A stretch of DNA of 7,928 nucleotides, taken from assembly GCA_030640695.1 (NCBI GenBank), contig DAOWIX010000145.1, forward strand, positions 1 to 7,928, given 5' to 3'. Under the pieces are notes generated by a model. It ran no database searches. It saw only the letters and a program-made list of their open reading frames with translations, and was not told the DNA's origin. The stretch comes from Deltaproteobacteria bacterium. Its GTDB lineage: Bacteria > Desulfobacterota > Anaeroferrophillalia > Anaeroferrophillales > Tharpellaceae. Made by a program: the position numbers and the translations under genes. Positions 1 through 6,072 of the stretch are shown one piece after another (within the stretch, counting starts at the first letter, position 1; the number at the start of each line of letters is the position of its first letter).

Positions 1-236
1 CGGGTTGTCATCCGGGCGAATGTCATTATATCAGTGGTAATCTCGCGGCCCGGAGAAAGTTTGCTTTTTTGCAAAACTTTTTGAACTATATCGGCATTGA
101 GAAAGATCGGGCCATCTTTACCTGGATCTCCGCCTCGGAAGGGGAGAAGTTTGCCAGGGTGATTACCGAGGTAACCGAAAAAGTTCGCGTTCTCGGTCCG
201 GCTACCAAACTAATCAAAGAGCTAGATCGCGTTTAA
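1..236 (+). CDS. mvhD: MvhD/FlxD-type hydrogenase iron-sulfur subunit, C-terminal part (5' end outside window)
   Basis: Reading from base 3, 77 codons run to a TAA at 234-236. The fragment opens with GCHPGECHYISGN, the signature of the MvhD/FlpD family (delta subunit of methyl-viologen-reducing hydrogenase), and continues through the family's usual helical C-terminus, ending in KLIKELDRV. In characterised systems MvhD carries a [2Fe-2S] cluster and passes electrons from a dehydrogenase or hydrogenase to the flavin subunit HdrA. In bacterial Flx-Hdr clusters the equivalent protein is FlxD. The gene lies 28 bases before the flxC-like gene and is clearly in the same operon. The N-terminal cysteines are outside the window, so it cannot be told whether this is a free MvhD or the tail of an HdrA-MvhD fusion, which also exists in these bacteria. 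The family is certain; the free-standing form is inferred. Confidence 0.9.
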   Translation, partial: GCHPGECHYISGNLAARRKFAFLQNFLNYIGIEKDRAIFTWISASEGEKFARVITEVTEKVRVLGPATKLIKELDRV

Positions 237-264
237 ATTCGACAACTTCAAGGGAATAGTTAAA

Positions 265-1275
265 GTGAATTCTATAGAAGAAAAAATCAGGGAAGAGGCT
301 AAACGTCTGCTTGATGAAAAAAAAGTGGATGTTGTTATCGGCTATGAGACGGGAACCCTGCCCCTGCAGACTGCACCCTGCTTTATCACTTCAAGTGATG
401 AGGTCGATAAACTTGTCTGGAACCCCTGCTGTAAACAGAATCTGGCGATCTATGTTCATTCTGCTTTAACTCAGCACCGGGAGTCTCAGAAAAGAGTTAA
501 GCCGGAAGATAAAAAGGCAAAGATCGTGGCTGTTGTAGCCCGGGGCTGCACCAGTCGTTCTCTGGTTATCCATCTGCAGGAGAAGCAGTATAACCGCGAA
601 GATCTGGTTATCATTGGGGTTCCCTGTCAAGGTTATATTGACAAAAATAAACTTGAAGCAAAAGTTGATGGTCTTGAGGTTATTACTGGATCGATTGATG
701 GTGATGCGATAAAAGTTGAAACCAGTAAAGGTAAAACCGAGCTCTCTTTAATTGAAGTTACAGCTGATAATTGCCTTGAGTGTCGCTTCTGTAATCCGGT
801 TATCCATGATTTTATGGCTGGGGAGGCGATCCCGGTCTATGAAAGTGATGATGAGTTTGCTGTAGTCGATGAGTTTGCCGCTCTGCCGGAAGCTGATCGC
901 TGGGATTATTTTTCGGCAGAGATGAACAAATGTATGCGTTGTTATGCCTGTCGCAATATCTGCCCTTCATGTTACTGTAAAGTCTGTTTCGTTGAACAGA
1001 GTCAGCCCGAGTGGGTTGGGGCCGGGGTCAACCCTTCGGACAATCAGGTTTTTCAGATCATGCGGATGTTTCACATGGCGGGCCGCTGTGTTGATTGTGG
1101 TTCCTGTGTCGAAGTTTGTGCCGAAGGGGTTGATTTGAGAAAGTTCCTCAAAAAACTTGATAAAGACGATCTTGATCTTTACGAACATCGGGCCGGGGCC
1201 GAACTTGACAAAGAGGCCCCGCTCTCAACTTTTCGTGAAAATGATGCTGAGAGTTTTATTTTCGAACCAAAGTAG
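265..1275 (+). CDS. flxC: FrhB-like iron-sulfur protein with C-terminal double [4Fe-4S] ferredoxin module (FlxC-like)
   Basis: This 336-residue protein starts at GTG 265, preceded by AAGGGA at 250-255. The N-terminal half (about 20-180) resembles the coenzyme F420 hydrogenase/dehydrogenase beta-subunit (FrhB) fold. It has several conserved-looking cysteines: C39, C55, C56, C95, C121 and a C170-x2-C173-x2-C176 group. The C-terminal half holds a bacterial ferredoxin module. Site one is C223-x2-C226-x2-C229-x3-C233 followed by Pro, with extra cysteines C236, C238 and C241. Site two is C275-x2-C278-x2-C281-x3-C285. No signal peptide or membrane segment is visible, so it should be cytoplasmic. Its place between mvhD and hdrC points to an electron-relay role in an NADH-dependent Hdr complex. 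Matching it to FlxC rather than a generic FrhB-like protein rests on context. Its exact redox partner is not shown by the sequence. Confidence 0.82.
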   Translation: MNSIEEKIREEAKRLLDEKKVDVVIGYETGTLPLQTAPCFITSSDEVDKLVWNPCCKQNLAIYVHSALTQHRESQKRVKPEDKKAKIVAVVARGCTSRSLVIHLQEKQYNREDLVIIGVPCQGYIDKNKLEAKVDGLEVITGSIDGDAIKVETSKGKTELSLIEVTADNCLECRFCNPVIHDFMAGEAIPVYESDDEFAVVDEFAALPEADRWDYFSAEMNKCMRCYACRNICPSCYCKVCFVEQSQPEWVGAGVNPSDNQVFQIMRMFHMAGRCVDCGSCVEVCAEGVDLRKFLKKLDKDDLDLYEHRAGAELDKEAPLSTFRENDAESFIFEPK

Positions 1276-1353
1276 GATGGTGTCGTAAAAGTTTCGTGAT
1301 TTTTTAAGAATGCTTTAAAGTTGTTGAATTTAACGTAAAACGGATGGATTGTT
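1276..1353 (+). repeat. Intergenic gap within the operon, possible remnant of a dispersed repeat
   Basis: This 78-base spacer between flxC and hdrC is the longest gap in the flx-hdr operon; the others are 10 to 28 bases. Bases 1277-1288 (ATGGTGTCGTAA) match 10 of 12 bases of ATGGCTTCGTAA at 4765-4776. In both places this is followed by an AAGT and a T-run, and 4765 marks the left side of the intergenic repeat described there. The likeness could be a decayed repeat end or chance. No clear hairpin terminator is present. The ribosome-binding site for hdrC is weak (GGATGGA at 1342-1348). Confidence 0.3.
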
Positions 1354-1881
1354 ATGGGAAGTTTTCTGGAAGATGTCAACCGGCAAATTAATGGCATAGA
1401 CCTGCAGAACTGTTATCATTGCCAAAAATGCAGTTCCGGTTGTCCGATGGCAGCGGCCATGGATTTTAAACCGAACGAGATCATTCGCATGGTGCAGATG
1501 GGTCAGCGGGATCAGCTTTTGCGGAGCTCCGCCATCTGGCTGTGCGCTTCCTGCGAAACCTGTGTTACCCGCTGCCCCAATGCAGTTGATATACCCCGTA
1601 TGATAGATGTTTTAAGAGAGATGAGTCTCGACGCCGGGGTGGTTCCTCATGATAGAGAAGTTATTCAGTTCCATGAAGCTTTTCTGAGCACTGTAAAACT
1701 CGGCGGACGCGTTAACGAACCTTTGATGATCGTATCCTATAAGTTAAAAACCGGTACCTATTTCAAAGATGTGATAGTTGGGATCAAGATGTTTCTAAAA
1801 GGGAAACTCTCCCTCTTTGCCCCGCGTACCAAAAACCGAAAATCGATTCGCAAGATTTTTAGCTCTACGGCTAAATCATAG
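1354..1881 (+). CDS. hdrC: Heterodisulfide reductase-like subunit C (HdrC), double [4Fe-4S] protein
   Basis: The 175-residue protein starts at ATG 1354. It has two classical [4Fe-4S] ferredoxin motifs: C20-x2-C23-x2-C26-x3-C30-P and C64-x2-C67-x2-C70-x3-C74-P. The linker is of the HdrC/DsrK type (NEIIRMVQMG, then the IWLCASCETC start of the second site). After about residue 80 comes the usual HdrC helical tail, ending in a strongly basic stretch (about 147-175, many Lys/Arg) with no membrane segment. In methanogen HdrABC, HdrC carries electrons from HdrA to HdrB. The same role is expected here because hdrB follows after 26 bases. The soluble HdrC form, without a fused cytochrome b, argues for a cytoplasmic complex rather than a membrane HdrDE or Dsr-type one. 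Confidence 0.93.
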   Translation: MGSFLEDVNRQINGIDLQNCYHCQKCSSGCPMAAAMDFKPNEIIRMVQMGQRDQLLRSSAIWLCASCETCVTRCPNAVDIPRMIDVLREMSLDAGVVPHDREVIQFHEAFLSTVKLGGRVNEPLMIVSYKLKTGTYFKDVIVGIKMFLKGKLSLFAPRTKNRKSIRKIFSSTAKS

Positions 1882-1894
1882 AAAGAGCCTATTT

Positions 1895-1901
1895 AAGGAG
1901 G
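1895..1901 (+). promoter_or_regulatory. Strong ribosome-binding site fixing the hdrB TTG start
   Basis: AAGGAGG, an almost full match to the anti-Shine-Dalgarno complement, ends 6 bases before the TTG at 1908. It decides the start of hdrB, because the TTG places the CxxxC-type YYPGC motif right at the N-terminus as in the family. It is the best ribosome-binding site in the window. Confidence 0.85.
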
Positions 1902-1907
1902 TTTTCT

Positions 1908-2756
1908 TTGGATTATTCATACTATCCCGGATGTTCGCTGCACTCCACAGGCAAGGAGTACGGCCAGTCGGTCGAGGTTGTCAGCCGGGCTTTGGGGATT
2001 AAACTGCACGAATTAGACGATTGGTCCTGTTGCGGGGCGACTTCGGCCCACAGTACCAATTTTGAACTCTCCGTGGCTCTGCCAGCCAGAAATCTGGCGA
2101 TTGCCGAAAAACAGGGGTTTGATCTCATGATCCCTTGTGCCGCCTGCTATAATCGCTTTAAAAGTTCTCAACATAACCTCGCTCAAGATAGTGGGCTCAA
2201 AAAGAGTATCGCCAGTAGTCTTGACGATGACTATAACGGAACCGCCGTTATTCGGAGTCCGATTGACATTTTTCATCAGGATGTCGGACTCGAATTTTTA
2301 GAAGAGAGAGTCGTCAAAAAGCTTGAGGGACTTAAACCTGTATCATACTATGGCTGCCTCTGGTTACGGCCGACGGAGATTTGCGGCTTTGATGATACCG
2401 AAAATCCCTATATGCTTGATGAGATGTTGACCTCTTTAGGCGCAGAAAGTCGCAATTGGTCTTTTAAAACTGACTGTTGCGGGGGGAGTCTGACCATCAG
2501 CAAAACCGAACTGGTTGAAAATATGGTGGATCGACTCATGCGCATGGCCCGGGAAGCCGGAGCCAACTGCCTGGTTACGGCCTGCCCATTGTGTATGGCT
2601 AATCTCGATATGCGGGCTCACGCTGACGTGGAGTTGCCGGTCTTCTATTTTACAGAGTTAATTGCCTTGGCAATGGGCCTGGAAGGGCCTGAAAACTGGT
2701 TCGGACTGCATAATATTGATCCTTTACCACTTATTAAGTCACTGAAGTTACTATAG
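1908..2756 (+). CDS. hdrB: Heterodisulfide reductase-like subunit B (HdrB), two CCG domains
   Basis: The 282-residue protein starts at TTG 1908. It carries two complete cysteine-rich CCG domains. The first has C9, C41-C42, C77 and C80 (YYPGC ... SCCG ... CAAC). The second has C150, C190-C191, C226 and C229 (YYGC ... DCCGG ... CPLC). In methanogen HdrB these two cysteine sets bind the pair of non-cubane [4Fe-4S] clusters that cleave the CoM-S-S-CoB disulfide, and the spacing here is essentially the same. All ligand positions are present, so it should be catalytically competent. The physiological disulfide is unknown from this sequence: a bacterium would not be expected to use CoM-CoB, and candidates such as DsrC or another thiol protein are not encoded here. 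Its TAG stop shares AGGG (2755-2758) with the likely ribosome-binding site of the next gene, which suggests translational coupling. Confidence 0.94.
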   Translation: MDYSYYPGCSLHSTGKEYGQSVEVVSRALGIKLHELDDWSCCGATSAHSTNFELSVALPARNLAIAEKQGFDLMIPCAACYNRFKSSQHNLAQDSGLKKSIASSLDDDYNGTAVIRSPIDIFHQDVGLEFLEERVVKKLEGLKPVSYYGCLWLRPTEICGFDDTENPYMLDEMLTSLGAESRNWSFKTDCCGGSLTISKTELVENMVDRLMRMAREAGANCLVTACPLCMANLDMRAHADVELPVFYFTELIALAMGLEGPENWFGLHNIDPLPLIKSLKLL

Positions 2757-2766
2757 GGCATCAATT

Positions 2767-3795
2767 ATGGAAGCAAAACTGATTAAAAAGGCGGCGTTGG
2801 GTGACATCGTCAAGAAAATAGCCGGACAAAAACCGGTTTATGCCCCGGTTAAAGAGGGCAGCAAGGTTCATTTCAAGTTTTTAGCGAAAGGGGAGAGCCC
2901 TTTTTTGGCTTACGCCAATTCGGTTAATGCTCCGAAAAATCTCTTTTTTCCGCAGACCGAAACCTTGATGCACTATACCAAAACTGCTCGCGGCAACGAG
3001 CTTGTCGAAGAGTCTGAAACTTTTAGCGAGATGGTTCTTTTCGGGGTGCGTCCCTGTGATGTCAGAAGTTTCAAACTTCTTGATATGGTTTTTGACCAGA
3101 AGCAGTACAGCGACCCATATTATGTTGAGAAGAGAGAGAGAACGACAATTATTGCTCTGGCTTGTCGCCAACCCCCATTTTCGACCTGTTTTTGCACGTC
3201 GGTCGGCGGCCACCCGGCTCAAGCTGATGGTGCCGATATCCTTATTTCGGAACTCGATGATGATTATCTGGTGGAATTTTTAAGCCCTAAAGGCGAGAAA
3301 TTGATTAAACTTTTTGGTGATTTAAGAGCGGCCGATGAAGCGGCCTTAAATCGCAAAAAAGAGTTGTCTGATGAAGCTGTGGCAGCAATCAAGTCACATA
3401 TTCCGGCAACCGAAATCAAAACCTGGCTTGATAGTAATTTTGAGCACCCGTTCTGGGATAGTATCCATCAAGGCTGTCTCGCTTGCGGTACCTGCAGCTA
3501 CCTTTGCCCCACCTGCCACTGTTTTGATATCCGCGATGAGGCTCAAGGTGATGACGGCATTCGTCTGCGAACTTGGGATTCCTGCATGTATTCCATCTAT
3601 TCCCAGGAAACCTCAGGCCATAACCCGAGACCGGGCCAGAAACAGCGCTGGCGGCAGCGGTTGATGCATAAGTTTAAATACTTTGTCGACAATTACGATG
3701 CTATCTCATGTGTCGGTTGCGGGCGCTGTGTGATGAGCTGTCCGGTTAACACCGATATTAGAAAAATCGTTAACGATATTGCCAAATTAAATTAA
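2767..3795 (+). CDS. flxB: AsrA/HydB-like double [4Fe-4S] protein (FlxB-like)
   Basis: The 342-residue protein starts at ATG 2767, 10 bases after hdrB. It belongs to the family of anaerobic sulfite reductase subunit A and sulfhydrogenase beta subunit (HydB). The N-terminal domain contains GVRPCD (C97), C133 and CFC (C141, C143), possible ligands of a further cluster. The C-terminal ferredoxin module has C237-x2-C240-x2-C243-x3-C247-P with extra C250 and C252, and then C315-x2-C318-x2-C321-x3-C325-P. In the related enzymes this subunit relays electrons between the FAD/NAD(P) subunit (here the next gene) and the catalytic part. In the Flx-Hdr system it is FlxB. It is not likely to be sulfite reductase itself, because no siroheme subunit (AsrC) lies in the window. 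It is cytoplasmic, with no signal or membrane segment. Confidence 0.85.
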   Translation: MEAKLIKKAALGDIVKKIAGQKPVYAPVKEGSKVHFKFLAKGESPFLAYANSVNAPKNLFFPQTETLMHYTKTARGNELVEESETFSEMVLFGVRPCDVRSFKLLDMVFDQKQYSDPYYVEKRERTTIIALACRQPPFSTCFCTSVGGHPAQADGADILISELDDDYLVEFLSPKGEKLIKLFGDLRAADEAALNRKKELSDEAVAAIKSHIPATEIKTWLDSNFEHPFWDSIHQGCLACGTCSYLCPTCHCFDIRDEAQGDDGIRLRTWDSCMYSIYSQETSGHNPRPGQKQRWRQRLMHKFKYFVDNYDAISCVGCGRCVMSCPVNTDIRKIVNDIAKLN

Positions 3796-3816
3796 TTTTC
3801 AGAGAGCTTAAAGGTT

Positions 3817-4659
3817 ATGCAAAAAAATCCCTATATTCCCGCTCCGGTTAAGGTTGAAAAAATTATTACCGAGGTCGACACCAAGGATATCAAGACTTTT
3901 CGTCTTGATTTCCTGAACCAGGAAGATAAGGAAGCGTTTACCTATCTGCCGGGCCAATTTGCCGAGCTTTCCATTTTCGGCAAAGGAGAGTCGCCGATCG
4001 GCATCGCCTCATCCCCAACTGACCCCGACTACATTGAGTTTACCGTCCAGAAAGCCGGTGTAGTGACGACCGCGTTACACAATTTTGAAGAAGGAACACT
4101 GATGGGCGTACGTGGTCCTTTAGGCAACTCCTGGCCCCTTGACTATCTTAAAGGTAAAGATGTCGTGCTGGTCGGTGGTGGTTTCGCCTTTACGACTATC
4201 AGATCATTAATCAACTATATGCTTGATGATAAAAATCGAGCCGATTTCGGTAAGATTACTGCAATTTACGGGGCCAGAAATCCAGGTCTGCTGCTCTATC
4301 GTGATGAGTTGGCCCTCTGGCAGAAACGTGACGACATTGATATGCATGTAACCGTAGATAAAGGTGATGAAAACTGGACGGGACGGGAAGGCTTTGTGCC
4401 GACCGTCTGCAAAGATGTCGCACCCTCTTCAAATAATGCGGTGACCCTGATCTGTGGCCCGCCGATCATGATCCGTTTTACCTTGCCGGTCTTTTTCGAG
4501 CTTGGTTTCTCTAAAGAGAATATATACACTTCTCTGGAGATGAGAATGAAGTGTGGTATAGGTAAATGCGGCCGCTGTAATGTCGGCAGTAAATATGTCT
4601 GTAAGGATGGTCCGGTCTTCTCTCTGGCGGAACTTGATGAGCTGACCCCGGAATACTAG
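3817..4659 (+). CDS. flxA: FAD/NAD(P)-binding oxidoreductase with C-terminal [2Fe-2S] cluster (FlxA-like, AsrB/HydG family)
   Basis: The 280-residue protein starts at ATG 3817, with AGAGAG at 3801-3806 as a plausible ribosome-binding site. It has the ferredoxin-NADP reductase layout of AsrB, HydG and PyrK. The FAD barrel is at about 10-105, with the flavin-loop motif PIGIASSP (60-67) and GPLGNSWP. The nucleotide domain is at about 113-235, with VLVGGGFAFTTIRS and CGPP (213-216). The C-terminal [2Fe-2S] motif is C246-x4-C251-x2-C254-x7-C262. Expected role: exchange of electrons with NAD(P)H and transfer to FlxB, making this the NADH module of the Flx-Hdr complex. NADH versus NADPH cannot be read from the sequence. 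It is the last gene of the operon. The flavin loop lacks the Arg seen in PyrK (RRPFGI), which helps separate it from the pyrK gene 0.6 kb downstream. Confidence 0.85.
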   Translation: MQKNPYIPAPVKVEKIITEVDTKDIKTFRLDFLNQEDKEAFTYLPGQFAELSIFGKGESPIGIASSPTDPDYIEFTVQKAGVVTTALHNFEEGTLMGVRGPLGNSWPLDYLKGKDVVLVGGGFAFTTIRSLINYMLDDKNRADFGKITAIYGARNPGLLLYRDELALWQKRDDIDMHVTVDKGDENWTGREGFVPTVCKDVAPSSNNAVTLICGPPIMIRFTLPVFFELGFSKENIYTSLEMRMKCGIGKCGRCNVGSKYVCKDGPVFSLAELDELTPEY

Positions 4660-4726
4660 TCAAGAACATCATTAACTATTTTTGTACGCTTTCCTCTCTT
4701 TGCACACTTCACTTTAAAAAAACATT

Positions 4727-4756
4727 TTGACCTTTTGGGTGAAATACCATTATTAA
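4727..4756 (+). promoter_or_regulatory. Candidate sigma-70-type promoter for the PilZ-pyrK-pyrD operon
   Basis: TTGACC at 4727-4732 (5 of 6 to the -35 consensus) is followed after 18 bases by TATTAA at 4751-4756 (4 of 6 to the -10 consensus), in AT-rich DNA between the two operons. Transcription would start near 4763 and give a leader of about 200 bases that includes the whole inverted-repeat element. This is a consensus match only. The rest of 4660-4762 holds no gene, and no GC-rich hairpin with a T-run was found after flxA. Confidence 0.35.
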
Positions 4757-4763
4757 TGAACTC

Positions 4764-4922
4764 AATGGCTTCGTAAGAAGTCTGAAATCCTTTTTAAAAG
4801 TCATTCCGTCCGGGATCAGGATCCGGGATGGCTATCAATCTAGAATCCAGTAATTTCAACATGTTCTGGATTCCTGATTAGAGCATGCCAGAGACTTGGT
4901 TGATTTCGGGTTCGGCATGACG
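4764..4922 (+). repeat. Intergenic inverted-repeat element resembling a dispersed deltaproteobacterial repeat
   Basis: Two nested inverted repeats are visible. The outer arms are GTCATTCCG (4800-4808) and CGGCATGAC (4913-4921), 8 of 9 complementary. The inner arms are AGAATCCAG (4842-4850) and CTGGATTCC (4866-4874), 8 of 9 complementary around a 15-base loop. A near direct repeat (CCGGGATC and ATCCGGGA) lies at 4810-4827. The left flank AATGGCTTCGTAAGAAGTC and the GTCATTCC...GAATCCAG...CTGGATTCC layout resemble short non-coding repeats that I recall from many deltaproteobacterial genomes. The copy looks degenerate (arms between 4809 and 4841 no longer pair well). It lies in the leader of the PilZ gene and has no T-run to act as an intrinsic terminator. 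Confidence 0.55.
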
Positions 4923-4967
4923 CATTCAGTTATCTCCAATAATAACCCCGGACAAACAGAGATTAAT

Positions 4968-5267
4968 ATGGACGAACAAAATCAAAGTCGAAGGCAATTT
5001 CCAAGGGTAGAGATTCAGGCACAGGTTGAATTCTTTGTTGATGCTGATATAGTCTCCGCAGAAACTATAGATATTTCTGATGGCGGCCTGCAAATCACCA
5101 CTCATGAACCCGTAAAAGCTACTCTTAGGGTTACCGAAAACAATGGTAAGATCAAAGAATATCAGGCTGAAATGATATGGGCCAGACGCAGCCCGGAAGA
5201 GAAAATGACATTTGGTCTCAAATTTATCGATAACGAAAACAGGGTGTTGGACATTGTATCTTTTTAA
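4968..5267 (+). CDS. Single-domain PilZ protein (cyclic-di-GMP receptor)
   Basis: The 99-residue protein starts at ATG 4968, with a weak AGAG ribosome-binding site about 6 to 9 bases upstream. Both c-di-GMP-binding elements of the PilZ domain are present: RxxxR as R9-QFP-R13, and (D/N)xSxxG as D35-I-S37-DG-G40. The remaining beta-strands fill the expected domain length, ending in FGLKFIDN (82-89). There is no second domain, so it would act as a small soluble adaptor whose shape changes on ligand binding. An in-frame start at 4896 would add 24 residues, but that stretch lies in the upstream repeat element and has no PilZ character, so the shorter form is preferred. Its 3' end overlaps the probable pyrK start, so the two are likely co-translated. 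Its target is unknown. Confidence 0.88.
   Translation: MDEQNQSRRQFPRVEIQAQVEFFVDADIVSAETIDISDGGLQITTHEPVKATLRVTENNGKIKEYQAEMIWARRSPEEKMTFGLKFIDNENRVLDIVSF
5241..5256 (+). promoter_or_regulatory. Ribosome-binding site and TTG start of pyrK inside the PilZ gene
   Basis: AGGGTG at 5241-5246 stands 9 bases (from AGGG) ahead of TTG 5254. This is the only initiation codon that gives a normal PyrK N-terminus; an upstream TTG at 5212 would add 14 unrelated residues. The start lies 14 bases before the end of the PilZ gene, in another frame. Confidence 0.6.
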
Positions 5268-6072
5268 TACGGAAATAGTTTGCAACCAGAAACTCTCCCC
5301 AAATATCTTCCGCTTACGCCTTAAAGCGACAAAAGATTTCTGCCGCGAGGCAGCGCCGGGTAAGTTTGTTATGCTCGGCACCGACGACAGCCTCTTCGAC
5401 CCACTATTGCGGCGGCCCTTCGGTATCTGTCGTTGGGGAGAAGATTGGTTTGAAGTGGTGATCAAGATAGTCGGTAAGGGGAGTTGTCAGTTGAGCCGGC
5501 TCGAAAGTGGGGGGGCGGTGGCCATTCACGGTCCTTTGGGAAATGGTTACCCGAAGGACCAGCTGGAGAGTGTGCAAAAACCTCTCTTTTTAGTTGCCGG
5601 CGGCATGGGTATCGCGTCTATTGCTTCACACATCTTTTCCGCTCTCGACTCGAAACAATCTCTAGCCGGAACCTTTTTGTTTTATGGTGCCGCGAGCTAT
5701 TCAGAGTTGATCTTGCGCAACGAACTGACAGCCGCAACCGCCATCGGGTTGCATATCCATACGATTACCGATGACGGCAGTTGTGGCCGTCAAGGCCTGG
5801 TAACTCAATTACTGGCCACTGAACTGCAAAATCAGCCGCAAGGCCGAGTCTTTGCATGTGGACCCGAACCCATGCTGAAAAGCGTTCAGAACGTTTTGCA
5901 AAAGGTTGGCAGCGAAGGTTATATAAGTCTTGAGAATCGCATGGCTTGCGGTTTTGGTGTCTGTTTAGGATGCGTACAGACGGTGCTTTCTGAGGATAGT
6001 AAAAGTGGTGTGGAAACGGCAAAAGTTTGTACTCAGGGGCCGGTTTTTCCGGCCCAAGAGGTGGTTTTCTGA
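5254..6072 (+). CDS. pyrK: Dihydroorotate dehydrogenase electron-transfer subunit PyrK
   Basis: From TTG 5254 this gives 272 residues. The order is: FAD domain with the RRPFGI flavin motif (53-58) and GPLGNGYP (93-100); NAD-binding domain with VAGGMGIAS (114-122) and ACGPEPML (201-208); and the [2Fe-2S] motif C232-x4-C237-x2-C240-x18-C259. PyrK pairs with PyrD to make class 1B dihydroorotate dehydrogenase, moving electrons from dihydroorotate oxidation to NAD+ in pyrimidine biosynthesis in the cytoplasm. Its stop overlaps the pyrD ATG by one base (TGATG), typical of the obligate partner pair. The start is less sure than the rest because no ATG or GTG is available near the N-terminus. It is a paralog of the FlxA-like protein upstream, but the RRPFGI loop and the adjacent pyrD settle its identity. 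Confidence 0.93.
   Translation: MYLFNTEIVCNQKLSPNIFRLRLKATKDFCREAAPGKFVMLGTDDSLFDPLLRRPFGICRWGEDWFEVVIKIVGKGSCQLSRLESGGAVAIHGPLGNGYPKDQLESVQKPLFLVAGGMGIASIASHIFSALDSKQSLAGTFLFYGAASYSELILRNELTAATAIGLHIHTITDDGSCGRQGLVTQLLATELQNQPQGRVFACGPEPMLKSVQNVLQKVGSEGYISLENRMACGFGVCLGCVQTVLSEDSKSGVETAKVCTQGPVFPAQEVVF

Noticed and set aside
2767..4659. Anaerobic sulfite reductase operon asrAB
   Set aside because: The two proteins belong to those families, but no siroheme-binding AsrC follows and they are joined to hdrB and hdrC within one operon, so an Flx-type role fits better.
4708..4744. Terminator hairpin after flxA (TTCAC ... GTGAA)
   Set aside because: The arms are only five bases, the loop is long and A/T-rich, and no T-run follows the right arm, so it does not look like an intrinsic terminator.
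4896..4967. N-terminal extension of the PilZ protein by 24 residues
   Set aside because: The stretch starts inside the intergenic inverted repeat, lacks a good ribosome-binding site and has no PilZ-domain character. ATG 4968 gives a full-length single-domain PilZ protein.
4926..5465. Long minus-strand open frame of 179 codons across the PilZ and pyrK genes
   Set aside because: It lies antisense to two well-supported genes, has no recognisable motif, and its composition is that expected of a shadow frame.
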